This document shows, one piece after another, positions 1 through 13,070 of a stretch of 64,000 nucleotides of DNA. Position 1 is the first letter of the stretch. Every line of letters starts with the position of its first letter. A program made the position numbers and the translations under genes. Origin of the DNA: Plotosus lineatus. Taxonomy: Eukaryota; Chordata; Actinopteri; Siluriformes; Plotosidae. The DNA is taken from positions 56,115,125 through 56,179,124 of the forward strand of contig CM045731.1 of NCBI GenBank assembly GCA_024760905.1. Direction: 5' to 3'. Below the pieces are notes generated by a model. The model was not told the origin of the DNA, searched no databases, and saw only the letters and a list, made by a program, of their open reading frames with translations.

Positions 1-611
1 GTGGATGGTGGCTCTGGATGTTTCTACTCCAGACTCAGCCCATTGCTTCTACAGGTCCCCCAAGGTCTGGAATCGGCCCTTCTCCACAATCTTTCTCAGG
101 GTCGGTCACCTCTTCTGGTTGTGTATCGTTTTCTGTCACACTTTTTTCTTCCCACAGACGTCCCACTGAGGTGCCTCTGGGAACAGCCTATTCGCTCAGA
201 GATTTCTTTCTGTGTCTTACCCTCTTGCTTGAGGGTGTCAATGATGGCCTTCTGGATAGCAGTCAGGTTGGCAGTCTTACCCATGATTGTGGTTTTGAGT
301 AATGAACCAGGCTGGGAGTTTTTAAAAGCCTCAAGAATCTTTTGCAGGTGTTTGTAGTTAATTGGTTGATTCAGATGATTAGGTTAATAGCTCGTTTAGA
401 GAACCTTTTCATGATATGCTAATTTTTTAAATAGGAATTTTGGGTTTTCATGAACTGTATGCCAAAGTCATCAGTATTAAAACAATAAGACCTGAAATAT
501 TTCAGTTGGTGTGCAATGAATCTAAAATATATGAAAGTTTAATTTTTATCAGTACATTACAGAAAATATTGAACTTTAATCACAATATGCTAATTTTTTG
601 AGAAGGACCAG
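1..611 (-). mobile_element. Tc1-like transposon, 5' half
   Basis: The minus strand starts a Tc1-family transposase at 284 (MGKTANLTAIQKAIIDTLKQ), the paired-like helix-turn-helix region. It has a short in-frame deletion after ISERIGCSQ, then a frameshift and stops, so it is dead. Beyond the start codon lies a long terminal repeat of the IR/DR type: the motif atatgctaatttttt occurs at about 415 and again at 585, in the same orientation about 170 bp apart. The outer tip ends near 611 (ggaccag). The rest of the element is outside the window. Confidence 0.85.
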
Positions 612-1160
612 AATATATACATGGAGGAATGGCTGAATGGATGGGAGAGAAGCCAGCCAGATGAGCAGATACATGGATGGATGGACAGGGGTGTGAGCAA
701 TTAGAAATGGATGGATGATGGATAGATAAATAGATGTATTGATACATGGATGGGTCGCCAGGTAAGCAGAATCATGGATGGGGTCTGAGCAATTAGATGC
801 ATGGATGGATGGGTGGATGGATTGATGGATGGGTGGCCAGGTGAGCAGATACTTGGGTGAATGTGGTGTGAGCAATTAGGTAGATGGAAGGATGGATGGC
901 TGGCTGGATGGATGGGTGGGGTGTGAGCAATTAGGTAGATGGATGGATGGATGGCTGGATGGATGGATGGCTGGATGGATGGATGGGGTGTGAGCAATTA
1001 GGTAGATAGATGGATGGATGGATGGATGGATGACTGGGGTGTGAGCAATTAGGTGAATGGGTGGATTGTCAGATGAGCAGATATATGGGTCGATGAATGG
1101 ATGGGGGTGTGAGCAAATGGACATACGGACAGATGGATGGACGGACAGACGGACGGGCAG
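600..1160. repeat. Minisatellite with GATG core
   Basis: About seven copies of a unit of roughly 50-95 bp, each with gtgagcaattag followed by variable numbers of ATGG. Anchors near 690, 784, 867, 922, 988, 1040 and 1106. Reading frames through it are Pro/Ser/His/Ile-rich artefacts. Confidence 0.85.
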
Positions 1161-1785
1161 ATTAATTTTCTTGGATTTGTTTTATTTCTGTTCCCTGGTG
1201 TTGCTCATCAGGAGCATGATCTTTTCCCTGCAGTAGAACAGAAACCTGTGACATGTTTATGAGTTTGGATTACTGTACTGTATTTCTCCATGTGGAAATT
1301 TTTACGATGGAATAAATATGTTTTATCTGTTCATACCTTCGTCTGATCCGTTCTGTGTGCCTCGGTTACCCGAGCTGCTGTTTCTACAGAGATCCACTGC
1401 CTGACTGTGTGGGGTTTTTCCTCCTCTTGCCTTGATAGCAGCGGGATTCATCAGCTTGGGAGAATCTTTTGTATTCAGTAAATTTATTTATTTCATAAAG
1501 AGAATGAGGAGGAAATATTTATACTTTGTATCCCATTCATTTTACTGCCTTTTTTGGTCAGGCTGTGCTTTTATTGACATTAATATATATATAAAAACAA
1601 ACAAATTTTTATATATTTAAACAATTCCAAAAAAGCTTTGGGGGGTAGATTATCTTATTTTAGTAAAAGAAAAAAAAAGTTTTTATTTTTCAAGTCATAG
1701 CTACTGAAATTTTAATTTGTCTAAAATATTATTTAGTAATAATATATAAATGTTTATGCATAAAATAATAACCCACAAGGTACTC
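1161..1785. other. Unassigned AT-rich sequence
   Basis: No coding signature or recognised repeat on either strand; short A/T runs only. Confidence 0.5.
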
Positions 1786-2086
1786 TGCCCAACCGCATAA
1801 TCCTAATCCTCAGGGTCATGGGGAGGCTGGCGCCCATCTCACCCTAGTCCTGGGTGACGGCAGAGTACACCATGCTCGCCAAAGAATTGCAGGGCCAACA
1901 CACATACACAGCCATGCACATACACATACTCACACCTGGGGTAATTTGAAATAGCCAATAATATTCACAATAATGTGCACAGTTTTGGATTGTGAGATAA
2001 ACTGGAGTACCCAGAGGAAACCCATGTTTCCATGGGCAGAACATACAAACTCCACACAGAAACACTCGAGCTGGGAATTGAGAAAA
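1786..2086 (-). mobile_element. V-SINE (DANA/Mermaid-like) copy
   Basis: Reads on the minus strand. It contains the conserved central segment (on + strand: gagtacccagaggaaaccca, then acaaactccacacagaaaca) and the tail block with gggtcatggggaggctggc. Followed by a (GA)n tract at about 2086-2112. Confidence 0.7.
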
Positions 2087-2112
2087 AGAGAGAGAGAGAG
2101 AGAGAGAGAGAG

Positions 2113-2495
2113 TGCTGGAGGGATAATAATAAGAAAAGATGATGGACATCTCTGAAGCTCTGAGTTGTTAATTAACACGACAGAATCCACTGTACGTCAT
2201 TATAGGATTAGAAACCAAGGCCATTTAACATTAGGAAACTTTCTATTTCAGTAACTCAGTGCTATAAAGATGTTTTTGCTTTGACAGCTGATCAGTCAGC
2301 CTGCAGTTCTGCATATTACTGTTCTTCAGCTTTCCCAGCTGTCTCTTCTGATTGGTCAGAATTTTTCCAAATCAACTGTTGTGGTAGGTTAAATATGTTA
2401 TCCTTTCTATAATAACAGAAAAAAAAAATCATACATGATTTACAGATTTAAAACGTTAAAATGTTTGCTGAAAATGATGTAACAGAAAGATAGTG
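2113..2495. other. Unassigned sequence
   Basis: No coding or repeat signature recognised in this stretch between two SINE copies. Confidence 0.4.
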
Positions 2496-2790
2496 ATGTC
2501 TGTCTTCCTTTCAGCTTTTTCCCTTTTTACTCGGGAGTCGCCACAGCGAATCATCTGATTCGCACGTTTGATTTGGCAGAGGTTTTTACGTCGGATGCCC
2601 TTCCTGTCACAACCCTTTTTAGCAAGGGACAGAAAGACGCTGACGACTTTGCAGCTACTCTTTACGAAAATCAGCAATGGTTCTTTTACATGCCCCTCAC
2701 CATAGACAGTGAGAGACATGGCCCGCCTTTGATAACCCAGTTAGCTGCACTGGGGGGACAGTGACAACCTTGTGGAGAGTGGGTGTTCTG
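2496..2790 (-). mobile_element. tRNA-derived SINE, RTE-type tail, head truncated
   Basis: Minus-strand copy of the same SINE as 13960-14313. The tail (tctgtcttcctttcagcttt on the + strand), the shared LINE segment and the body (gcagctactctttacgaaaa; ctgcactggggggacagtga) are present. The tRNA-like head is missing beyond about 2790. Confidence 0.75.
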
Positions 2791-3049
2791 CAAAAAAGCT
2801 TTTATTTAATTTTTGTTTGTTTATTTATTTGCAGGATTACACAAAAAAATAATGGAAGATTTTCATATAAGTACATCCAGAGGCAGCACTTATAGCACAC
2901 AATAGATTTCATGGATGATCTGGATCAAAATCAGGAACCAGTATTTCTTAAAAGGATTTTTTAACATTGTGAAATAGGATTTTTTTTCTCAGTGTCATAA
3001 TACTGTAGGTCCAGCAGGGGTGCTGCTTTATTTCTTTATTTACTCATTT

Positions 3050-3402
3050 CTTCTTCTTCTTTTCCTTTGGGCTTTTTTCTTTTTCAGGGGTTGCCACAGC
3101 AAATCATTTGATTCGCACGTTTGATTTGGCATAGTTTTTTTTACTTCGGATGCCCTTCCCGACACAACCCTTTAGCAAGGGACAGAAACACGCTGACGGC
3201 TTTGCAGCCTACTCTTTACGAAAGTCAGCAATGGTTCTTTTAAATGACTTTCACCATAGACAGTGAGAGACATGGCTGGCCTTTGATAACCCAGTTAGCT
3301 GCACTGGGGGGACAGTGACAACCCTGTGGAGAGTGGGCTCGAACCCCTAACCTTAGGCTCAGCGATCCAACACCCTTTACCAACCAGGCCACCACTGCCC
3401 TT
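3050..3402 (-). mobile_element. tRNA-derived SINE, RTE-type tail, near full length
   Basis: Minus-strand copy from the LINE-shared tail (ttcttcttcttttcctttgg) to the tRNA-like head ending ggccaccactgccc. Degenerate, with several small indels. Confidence 0.8.
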
Positions 3403-4485
3403 TATTTATTCATTTATTATTTTTTTTTTAATATTGTGCTGTACCAGTGTTGTTGTTTCTGTGTTTATTTATTCGCTTTTGGTAGAATTAGTACCTTCAT
3501 TTATTAACTTGAAAAGAAGAAAATGTACATACTGTAGCTGCTATTACGTATACTTTCAGAAATAGAGATACAATCCATTTCTGTCCCCAAAGATACCTTG
3601 AGAAGAAATGTACCTCCTAGGTCTCATTATTAGGCCCCAGGGCAACTCTTCATCCGTTGTTTCACAAGAAGCGTAGACAAACATTTTTTTTTTTCTTTTT
3701 TTTATGCATTGTCCTAACCTCAGCATTAGCAGCTGGGCCACCAGTCACTTGGTGGGACACTGACGTTGAGCACTGAGGAAGGTGTTGACTTCACATTTGA
3801 ATTTTTGCCTGTCATGTGTGGTCACAGTTTCTTCAGGTAGACTCGTCCACAATCTTACTGTGGCTGTTTTATAATGTCAATGAGCCATTTTTATAACGCC
3901 TTTAACAGCATGTAAACTTGTACCAGTGCTGATACAATGATGACATCACAGTTGTGGCATGAGGTCTCAGGATCAGGTCTGACCTATGATTCTCATTGTA
4001 GTGATTCTTCCCTCTGTAAGATTTACTCGGTTCTGTCCCACTGCTCTCCAAATGCCAGAACATCAGTCGTGTTTTTATCCTGAGACACCAACACACCCAC
4101 ACACAGCAGCTCAACAACCCAGAGGTGTCCAAATACTCTGCGCTTATGAAACAAAGAAGAATTATAATGGAGAGCTCAGTGAAGCTTAAGAATTCTTCTG
4201 GCAGCTACAGTCTCAGGGTGTAGAAGGGCAGCCGCCGTGTAAACTGGACTTAAAAGCGCTGTGGAGCTGAAGAATTTAATTATTTTAATACTACATCAGA
4301 TTAAATGCTCTAAATTAGAGATGAGGTTCTGATAAAAATAAACATTGTTTAAAGAATAAGCTGCAAAACCAAAGACTAGCACTTACAGCTCACATTAAAG
4401 ATACAATCAAGTATTATTTTTTAATTTATCAATACAAAAATCCCACAACTATTAAATATGTTGACCATGATTAGCAAATTTAGGA
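3403..4485. other. Unassigned sequence
   Basis: About 1.1 kb with no recognised gene or repeat; open frames are short and lack family motifs. Confidence 0.4.
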
Positions 4486-4489
4486 TTTA

Positions 4490-4755
4490 GGGAGGATCTC
4501 GGAGTAGAACCGCTGCTCCACTGATCACAATGCCTCCCGAACGCCACCCTGGTGTGATGTTTTGTCCAAGCAAAAAAAGACGGGTTGACCCAGAACATAC
4601 TTGAGGGATTATGTCTGCCGGTTGGTTTGAGAACACTTCAGTGCCCTGTGTACTTGGTTGGATGTCTTTGGACTGTGGGAGAAAACCTACCCAAGGACCC
4701 AGGACCTTCTTGCAGTGAAGCAGACGTTCTAACCTCCACGCCACTGTGCCGCGAC
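4490..4755 (-). mobile_element. Degenerate V-SINE fragment
   Basis: Contains ggatgtctttggactgtggg and agaaaacctacccaaggacc, degraded forms of the V-SINE central segment, then a head-like end (ttctaacctccacgccactg). Confidence 0.5.
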
Positions 4756-4949
4756 TGCTTGCTATTCTTTTTTCATCAGTTCACCTTGGTGGAGTTATAA
4801 TCATTACAATCTTTTTCCAGTCAGCATTCTAAGACTGCGCTGTTGTATTTAATGACTTTTTGTGAAATATTGCCCATGCTTGTCGCGGCAATCTTGCTGA
4901 AGTGTTTACATTGTATTTGTCATCATCTGGCATTGAATCTTATCTTTGC

Positions 4950-5085
4950 ATTTCCTATCATAGCCTAAGTCATCGTATAATAGCCTAGCTTAGTCTAAAT
5001 CATCCTATCATGGCCTAGCTTAGCCTAATCCTCCTATTGTCGCCTACCTCAACGTAGATTATCTTACTGTCGCCTAGTTTCGCTG
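4950..5085. repeat. Degenerate tandem repeat, about 28-bp unit
   Basis: Four to five diverged copies of a unit resembling tcctatcatagcctagctta. Old minisatellite. Confidence 0.6.
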
Positions 5086-5758
5086 AGTTAAATTGCTCTA
5101 ATCACTGGATCTTTTCACCTTCTACTGATTCATCCCCTTTGGATTTTCTACTTTGATGAAACCGTGGGGTTAATGGCTGAATTTCATGTCTTAATTACTT
5201 CTTAATCAATAAATCAATTAATTAATTTGCTTCATCGGAACCATGTTTCCCTTATTCTAAATAAAAAATGAAAAATCTAAAGTTCAAGTGCTGTGAGTAA
5301 TCCAGGTGATCTTCTCCTGCTTGTGGATGAACCACAGGCTCCAGGGAATAGCCTGGAAACGATGACATTTTCACCGGGCGTGTCATCAACCTAAATGTTA
5401 ATTAGCCATGTAGAACCTGCTGAACATCGCCACAGTATGACAACGAGGCATCACGTTCTCGCTCTCGGTCCCCGGTTCAAGTGATTATCGGTTCATGATT
5501 TCTTATTTCTGTAATTTAGTCTGAAAAGGCTGTTGATTTGCTTTTTGGCTGAAGGGCCAACTTTAATCAGTTCAGCCAAAAGACACATGCCAGGACATTA
5601 TTTATTTTCTATTTATTATTTATTTATTTATGATTCAATGATCGAGGATGCTAAATAAATTTGAGTTCATAGTGAGATGTGCAGATTTAAATCCCACTCA
5701 TACTGTAGAATATTCGTATTTCAGTGGAATGAGTGCATGATATTATTTCAGAAGCTAA
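5086..5758. other. Unassigned AT-rich sequence
   Basis: No gene or recognised repeat seen. Confidence 0.4.
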
Positions 5759-5759
5759 T

Positions 5760-6045
5760 TAGCATCTGTGGCATGATCACCTCACAGCAAGAAGTTTCTG
5801 GGTTTGGGTCCTGGTTTGGCACAGAAGTCTCAATGTGGAATCAGCATTCTTGTGTGAGTGCATTTACTCCAGTTTCCTCAGAAGCTCCAAAAACATATGC
5901 ATTAAGCGAATTGGATATTCTTGATTGCCCCCAGGTGTGAGAGTATATGGTTACGTGTGTGTTCATCCAGCTGTTTAGAGCGTACGCCACCTTCATTGGA
6001 GTCCAATGGGATGGACTATGACTTCCCTGCAACACTCAAAGGATA
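5760..6045 (+). mobile_element. Degenerate V-SINE copy
   Basis: Plus-strand copy with atcacctcacagcaagaagt, tttcctcagaagctccaaaa and tgcccccaggtgtgagagta in V-SINE order. Confidence 0.6.
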
Positions 6046-6715
6046 AAATGCTTTTGGGAAATGAAATTAGCATGTACACTCCCAAAATATTATTTGAATT
6101 GATGGGACTAGGTGGACTTAAATGAGTCATTTCCAATATGCCTATAGACCTAGTTGACGCCTGTTGCAATCTGGACAATTTTCAATTATTTTGACCTTCG
6201 ACAACCATTTTTTAAATCCAGGCTTTGAGTTCCTACCTACTGTACATCACATGGGTATGCAGTACTGTATGTTTACACAGACCGTATTTAGTCATGCTTA
6301 TGGTATTGAGTAAATTTCCTCATTTTCCAAACATTGTAGGTGTGTGCTTTTTCTCTGCAATGACTTTACAGTCCTGCTAACATCAATTAGGAAAGAATCA
6401 GCCCTAATTTCATTCAATACAACCCTCGAAGTAGAAATGAGAGCCTGATCAAAGGAATTTAATTAATAAAAGAGAGCCTGGCTTGTGATAGATGGACGTC
6501 CCGCCTATGCCAGCAGTGAAAGCTTCCAGTCCAACATTAACAATATTACTCCTACTCTCAACTGTGTAATGAACAGATACAGACTCTTAAACGCCTTCTG
6601 GTCAGTTTCAGGTTTTACATAGTGCAACTGTCATTTGAAATAACATCCCATGAAAATGGAGAAAGTTGATGTTTACGCTCCACATTTCACACTCTTTTCC
6701 ACCTATTTCAATCAC
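6046..6715. other. Unassigned sequence
   Basis: No gene or recognised repeat seen. Confidence 0.4.
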
Positions 6716-6716
6716 T

Positions 6717-6717
<1 letters not shown>

Positions 6718-6776
<59 letters not shown>

Positions 6777-6791
6777 TATATATATATACAT

Positions 6792-6860
<69 letters not shown>

Positions 6861-6925
6861 GGACTAAAATGCACTTCAGTGTTTCGATTTTGAAGCCGGT
6901 TGGCAGCCATTTTGGTGAGACCACC

Positions 6926-6972
<47 letters not shown>
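6718..6972. repeat. TA/CA and GT microsatellites
   Basis: (TA)n with a (CA)n core from 6718 to 6857 and (GT)n from 6926 to 6972, separated by about 70 bp of ordinary DNA. Poly-Ile/Tyr/His reading frames here are artefacts. Confidence 0.95.
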
Positions 6973-6974
<2 letters not shown>

Positions 6975-7791
6975 CATGCAATGGCGTGGAAGACTGTTCA
7001 AGGTGTACCAGTGTTGGATGAGACCCCAGTAAAATTATGTAATTTAGCAAATGAGTGACTGAGAAAAAGAACATTGGAGCAAGACTACAGTTTATTAGTG
7101 AACAAATGAAATATATAGATAGAATATGTTTTATTTTAATTAAAATAAGTCATGAGCTGCTTATTGTTCCTGACAACGTTTATGAACAACATTATTTGGC
7201 CACCATTCTTTTGTTTTTGGGGGAAATTTAATCGCATGTGAGTGAAATATCTAATGGGCAGCACAGGAAATGATACTGAGGTTTAAAGCCACGCCTAGAG
7301 CTGCGTCCTGCTTTGATTTGTACATTAGTAGCTCACTTGAGTGGCCTGCACAGACATTCGTTTACATTTTTGTCAAACAATTAGTGTTGAGATGGATGGA
7401 AATGATCCTTGTGTGTGTGTGTGTGTGTGTGTGTGTGGGGGGGGTGTTTACAGGACGCAGATGAAGCATAGCAGAAACCAGACAAACTTCAAGTCATTTC
7501 TGTGCCATTTTTTGACATCTGTTGCCACCTTCTGGATGCATTACAAAGTACAATCTATATGATTACACTGAGACCATTAATTAAAACAATTTAATTTATA
7601 AACACACAGGGAAAATGCATTTATTACAGTGTATTAAATAAAGAGAACATCTTGGTAAATATGTAAAATTGTAAAAAAAACTAGTGAATGGAGGAAAAGC
7701 TTAGTCAAAATCTAAGCAGTTAGTACAGTAGTTAGTAGTTTGATACAGAATTTTTAGAAACAAGTAGAATGAAATGTGTGTATGTGTATGA
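6973..7791. other. Unassigned sequence with a GT tract
   Basis: No gene recognised. A (GT)n tract followed by a G run lies at 7409-7444. Confidence 0.4.
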
Positions 7792-8917
<1,126 letters not shown>

Positions 8918-8974
<57 letters not shown>

Positions 8975-9300
8975 TGTTTACTGGCGGAGTGGACCGGTAA
9001 GTGCTTATTACTATAGAGACAGAAAACATGAATAAAAAAATAAACCAAAAATAAACAAAAAACACCATAATTTAAAGAAGAAGAAAAAAAGACCCTTTAA
9101 TTTTCCCTCCCGGTGCTGTTCCTTTAAATATTTTCCCCTGTTCCCATATAAAATTGAGCCAATCAACATGAATGTCAACTTTAGCACATACTCGTCATCA
9201 CTTTCTGATAAGTCCATATCTGGCTCATCACGCCATTCATTCAGAGCACCCATAGTTTTGCTGTAGCATTTTCTAATGGTTCATCTTGTTTGACATTTGT
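8918..9300. other. Spacer between inverted transposons A and B
   Basis: (TA)n at 8919-8967, then AT-rich DNA. A minus-strand open frame (9253-9011) starts MGALNEWRDEPDMDLSESDD, a short acidic stretch that fades into low complexity. It may be a remnant of a transposase N-terminus; I cannot name a family. Confidence 0.35.
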
Positions 9301-11528
9301 GAGCCACTCAACCGAAAGTAGGCTCTTAGGTCCAAAAATGAGATTTTTATACAGTCAGACAGAGGAGGCCCAAAATTGCAAAATGTAGCAAAAACTTTGT
9401 CAATACCTTGAAAACTGAGCGAGCTGTGCCATTTCTTGTGTCAGCATTCAACTAAAAATTTAAAAAGACGCCTTAGAGAAAAATAAGCACAAAGATTGCC
9501 CTTCTTCCAAGATCATTAGTCCTTAGCAACCAATCATTTTTATGCACTTTAGCCATATAAACTTTTAGAAAACATGTCTAGGAAGAGTTTTAGGAAGAGA
9601 TGATAAGAGAAATCATCCCCATTTTTATCTGACAGGCCCTTTTTAAAACCATCAGTCACTGTGGTAACCCCCAAAAATTAACAAAAAATGACTTTTTTTT
9701 CCATTTCTGTTTATACCAATAAGATCAGTATGTATCTTTTTGACCATTATATAAAGGTTCAAATGCCTTCAAATGATACTGATTGAAAAAAAAAAAAACA
9801 CTGTCCTGTTCAAATAATCACACTGAAATTAAGAAAACTATATATATAAGATAACCATATAACAAAACTCTCTGATCAAGTAAGATTCATCAACTCTGTC
9901 CTCAGCATCATCATCTTAATCTATAATCTGCTCACCAGATAAAATCACATCTTCACAAACACCAGTCAACACACTTTTATTAACAGAAGCCTGTTCTTCA
10001 TCAACATCAAAGTCAAAATCTTCATCAACACAGCTGGCATCATCATCATCAGTTTGTTTATATGTAAAAGTTATGAAACATTTGAGTATTTTTCAGGTCT
10101 TGACCAATTTTCAGACAAAACTAAACAACTCAGGAGGAAGACTGGGGAGAAGGAAATGCCAAAATGCCTGAAGTCCAGTGTCAAGTACGCACAGTCAGTG
10201 ATGGTCTGGGGTGCCATGTCAGCTGCTGGTGTTGGTCCACTGTGTTTTATCAAGGGCAGGGTCAATGCAGCTAGCTATCAGGAGATTTTGGAGCACTTTA
10301 TGCTTCCATCTGCTGAACAGCTTTATGGAGATGAAGGTTTTCATTTTTCAGCACGACCTGGCACCTGCTCACAGTGCCAAAACCACTGCTAAATGGTTTA
10401 CTGACCATGGTATTACTGTGCTCAATTGGCCTGCCAACTCTCCTGACCTGAACCCCATAGAGAATCTGTGGGATATTGTGAAGAGAAAGTTGAGAGACAC
10501 TAGACCCAACACTGTGGATGAGCTTAAGGCCGCTATCGAAGCATCCTGGGCCTCCATAACACCTCAGCAGTGCCACAGGCTGATTGCCTCCATGCCACGC
10601 CGCATTGAAGCAGTCATTTCTGCAAAAGGATTCCCGACCAAGTATTGAGTGCATAACTGAACATAATTATTTCAAGGTTGACTATTTTTGTATTAAAAAC
10701 ACTTTTTTTTTATTGGTTGGATGAAATATGATAATTTTTTGAGATAGGAATTTTGGGGTTTCATGAGCTGTATACCAAAATCATCAGTAGTAAAACAATA
10801 AAAGTTGGTGTGCAATGAATCTAAAATATATGAAAGGTTAATTTTTATCAGTACATTACAGAAAATAATGAACTTTATCACAATATGCTAATTTTTTGAG
10901 AAGGACTAGTATACTAATGCTGCTAGACATCACAGATGACAGTTCACTCTCCTTTTCCAGAAATTATGTGTATTCACAATCTTATAAATAAGCTTACTTA
11001 CTGTTATTGAAGAGAAAGTCGGAGGTAAGTTCCACATGCAGTATGCTAGAGTCAAGAAGTTCACGTGTGACACGCACTGAGCATGTGCAATGTAGGATGT
11101 GACCGAGTTCACCAATCAGGGTGCTTGTTTCAGATGTTTCCTTAGTGATTAGCCTGCATTGTTTACGTGCATATCATCTTTATAACCTTTGTTTTATTCT
11201 CTGAAATGACATTTTAATATTAAACAATATCCAAAATGAAGAGACAACTTCACAACCGTTCTTCTGGTGTATGGATTATAGTGTGTCTTGTACCGAACTC
11301 GGTGAATAATTGCAAAGAAAACCGGTAAGTTTGCTACTGTTTTTATCTAGTTTTATGAGGGTACTCGTCAGAAAAATGGAAATAAAAGACTTTTTTTATT
11401 GAGTTTTAGTCGATTTCACTTCAACAAGTGATAGTTGAATACTTGTTTTAATGGTTTATTTTTACTTTTTTGGCCATTTTCTCGAAAGTAGTCTATGCGA
11501 CAAGTGCCTACATTCGGTGGAGCGCCTC
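9301..11528 (-). mobile_element. DNA transposon B, inverted relative of A, hosting a Tc1
   Basis: Left end gagccactcaaccgaaagta and right end (reverse complement) gaggcgctccaccgaatgta match the ends of element A in inverted orientation. Flanks acatttgt (9293-9300) and acatttac (11529-11536) agree at 6 of 8 positions, compatible with an old 8-bp TSD. The middle holds an acidic minus-strand frame near 10050-9917 (DDDDASCVDEDFDFDVDEEQ) and a truncated Tc1 copy at about 10125-10909. Confidence 0.6.
10125..10909 (+). mobile_element. Tc1-like transposon, 3' half, inserted in element B
   Basis: The transposase is joined from two frames: about 10129-10340 (GEKEMPKCLKSS, VWGAMSAAGVGPLCFIKGRV) and 10340-10648 (QHDLAPAHSAKTT, NPIENLWDIVKRKLRDTRPN, ending FPTKY). 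It keeps the second Asp and the Glu of DD34E but has lost the first Asp and the DNA-binding half, and is frameshifted near 10340. The 3' terminal repeat shows the IR/DR pattern with inner copy near 10727 and outer copy near 10883. It ends at ggactag (10909) followed by TA. Same family as the copy at 1-611. Confidence 0.88.
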
Positions 11529-11536
11529 ACATTTAC

Positions 11537-11843
11537 CAAGAGAACACACAATATTATCCTGTTTTTTAAAGCATGGCGGAATGATCACTGCTGAACATTA
11601 TAGACATTCTCCAGTGGCAAGGGGGCTTGTGTAAACTCACTTTTAGAGGCAGTGAACGCCTCATTTTATCGTTACAAAGACTGATCTAATAAAATTGGTA
11701 AGGTTGATCTCCAATTTTGCTCCCAGTACACATGGGCGGTTATTAGACATTAGAAAAAAAACAAAAAACACACAAAAAACAAACACTGGGGTGGGGGGGT
11801 GGGGCTTATTGGGGCGTGCACTTATTATGTCGTAAACGGTGTG

Positions 11844-11848
<5 letters not shown>
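11537..11848. other. Unassigned sequence
   Basis: No gene or known repeat recognised; contains A- and G-rich runs near 11755-11805. Confidence 0.4.

Positions 11849-11897
<49 letters not shown>
11849..11897. repeat. TA microsatellite
   Basis: Uninterrupted (TA)n followed by aaatataaaa. Confidence 0.95.
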
Positions 11898-11902
<5 letters not shown>

Positions 11903-12765
11903 TAAAAGTGCTGATGTCCAGTAGAACACAATATTTCCAGACACTCCCGTTATCTCATCAATTTCCAGTTTAGTTGATTTTTTCCTGGGATGCAGGACCT
12001 TATTTTTATTTCGAGACTCTCAGTACAAGTCAGTGTATTACAGTCAAACAACACAAACTGTGTATAACTGTATGCAAAAACCTAATTATTATCAACCTAA
12101 TAAGTCATAGTGTCTTCAGTCAAACATTTGAAAGATGCACTCTTAAACAAGTAGTCAAAACTTTACTCATTCAAACATGAATTCAAGTTTCTTATTAGGT
12201 ACCGGCACCGAAAAAATTTAGTCATCATAAATGGATGGTTCTATTTATGTTTTGTTAACAATTACAAATCACTAGTCCAAATTTCATGCAATTTATCTTA
12301 AACAGTTTTCTAGAGTCAGTTCTGTTAGCCCCGCTTCAAGCCCCTGGCTCAGACATCAGTTGGAGCAATTTGGGGAGACTATGAAACAAGAATTATTACT
12401 TTGTACAAACAAGTAATGCCATTTCTCAGTCAATTCTAAAACCTTTTTTTGTATTATGGAGTTTTAGACCTCTCAGGAAATAAGTTTTGTAGTAAAAGCC
12501 ATTTCAAAATGCATTTCTTTTTTCAAATTATGTTAGCACCAAATTGGCAAAGATGGCATTTTTTGAGACCCATATTTTCAAAATTAGACATCTACAAAGC
12601 CCAATTATTCTATTTCCTAAGATAACGGGATATATTAAACCACTAATTTTTTTGGAGGCTAGTTGTTCTCAATTTTGAAGTTATTGTCCCTTGAAAATGC
12701 CTCAGTATGCAATTTACGCCACAGAAAAATAAAAGACCGAAAATGACCAAAATGACCAATATTTG
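11898..12765. other. Unassigned AT-rich sequence
   Basis: No gene recognised. The composition resembles the tandem duplication that follows. Confidence 0.4.
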
Positions 12766-13070
12766 AAAATTCATTAAAATTTAACTAAGCAAGCCATTAA
12801 CCTGAAACTTTTATTCACTTTTGTAACTTTTTGTTATCCACCGGAAGCATCCGTTTTAGGCTATCTACCATGGTTTGGGATTTAAAGGGGTCAGACAAGT
12901 GACATTTGACAAAAATGCCAAAAATCATCAAATTTTGAAGATCCATTGAACTTTAACCAACCAAGCTATTATCCTGAAACATTTGTTTCTAAGGTATAAT
13001 GACCTGCTTAATCCATTGGAAGTATCGGTTTTAGGCTCTTTACCATGGTGGGGGTTGGAAGGAGGACAAA
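12766..13070. repeat. 175-bp tandem duplication
   Basis: Two diverged copies of a 175-bp unit. Anchors: ttttaggctatctaccatgg at 12854 and ttttaggctctttaccatgg at 13029; aagccattaacctgaaac and aagctattatcctgaaac sit at matching offsets. Confidence 0.7.

Noticed and set aside
1..357. 118-codon plus-strand frame at the window start
   Set aside because: It is antisense to the Tc1 transposase N-terminus and has no own features.
576..1124. Pro/Ser/His/Ile-rich frames
   Set aside because: Translation of the ATGG minisatellite; the same for 50933-51274 and 52254-53070.
600..1160. CRISPR-like array of regularly spaced repeats
   Set aside because: Spacers are themselves repeats, spacing is irregular, and the sequence is eukaryotic with no cas genes.
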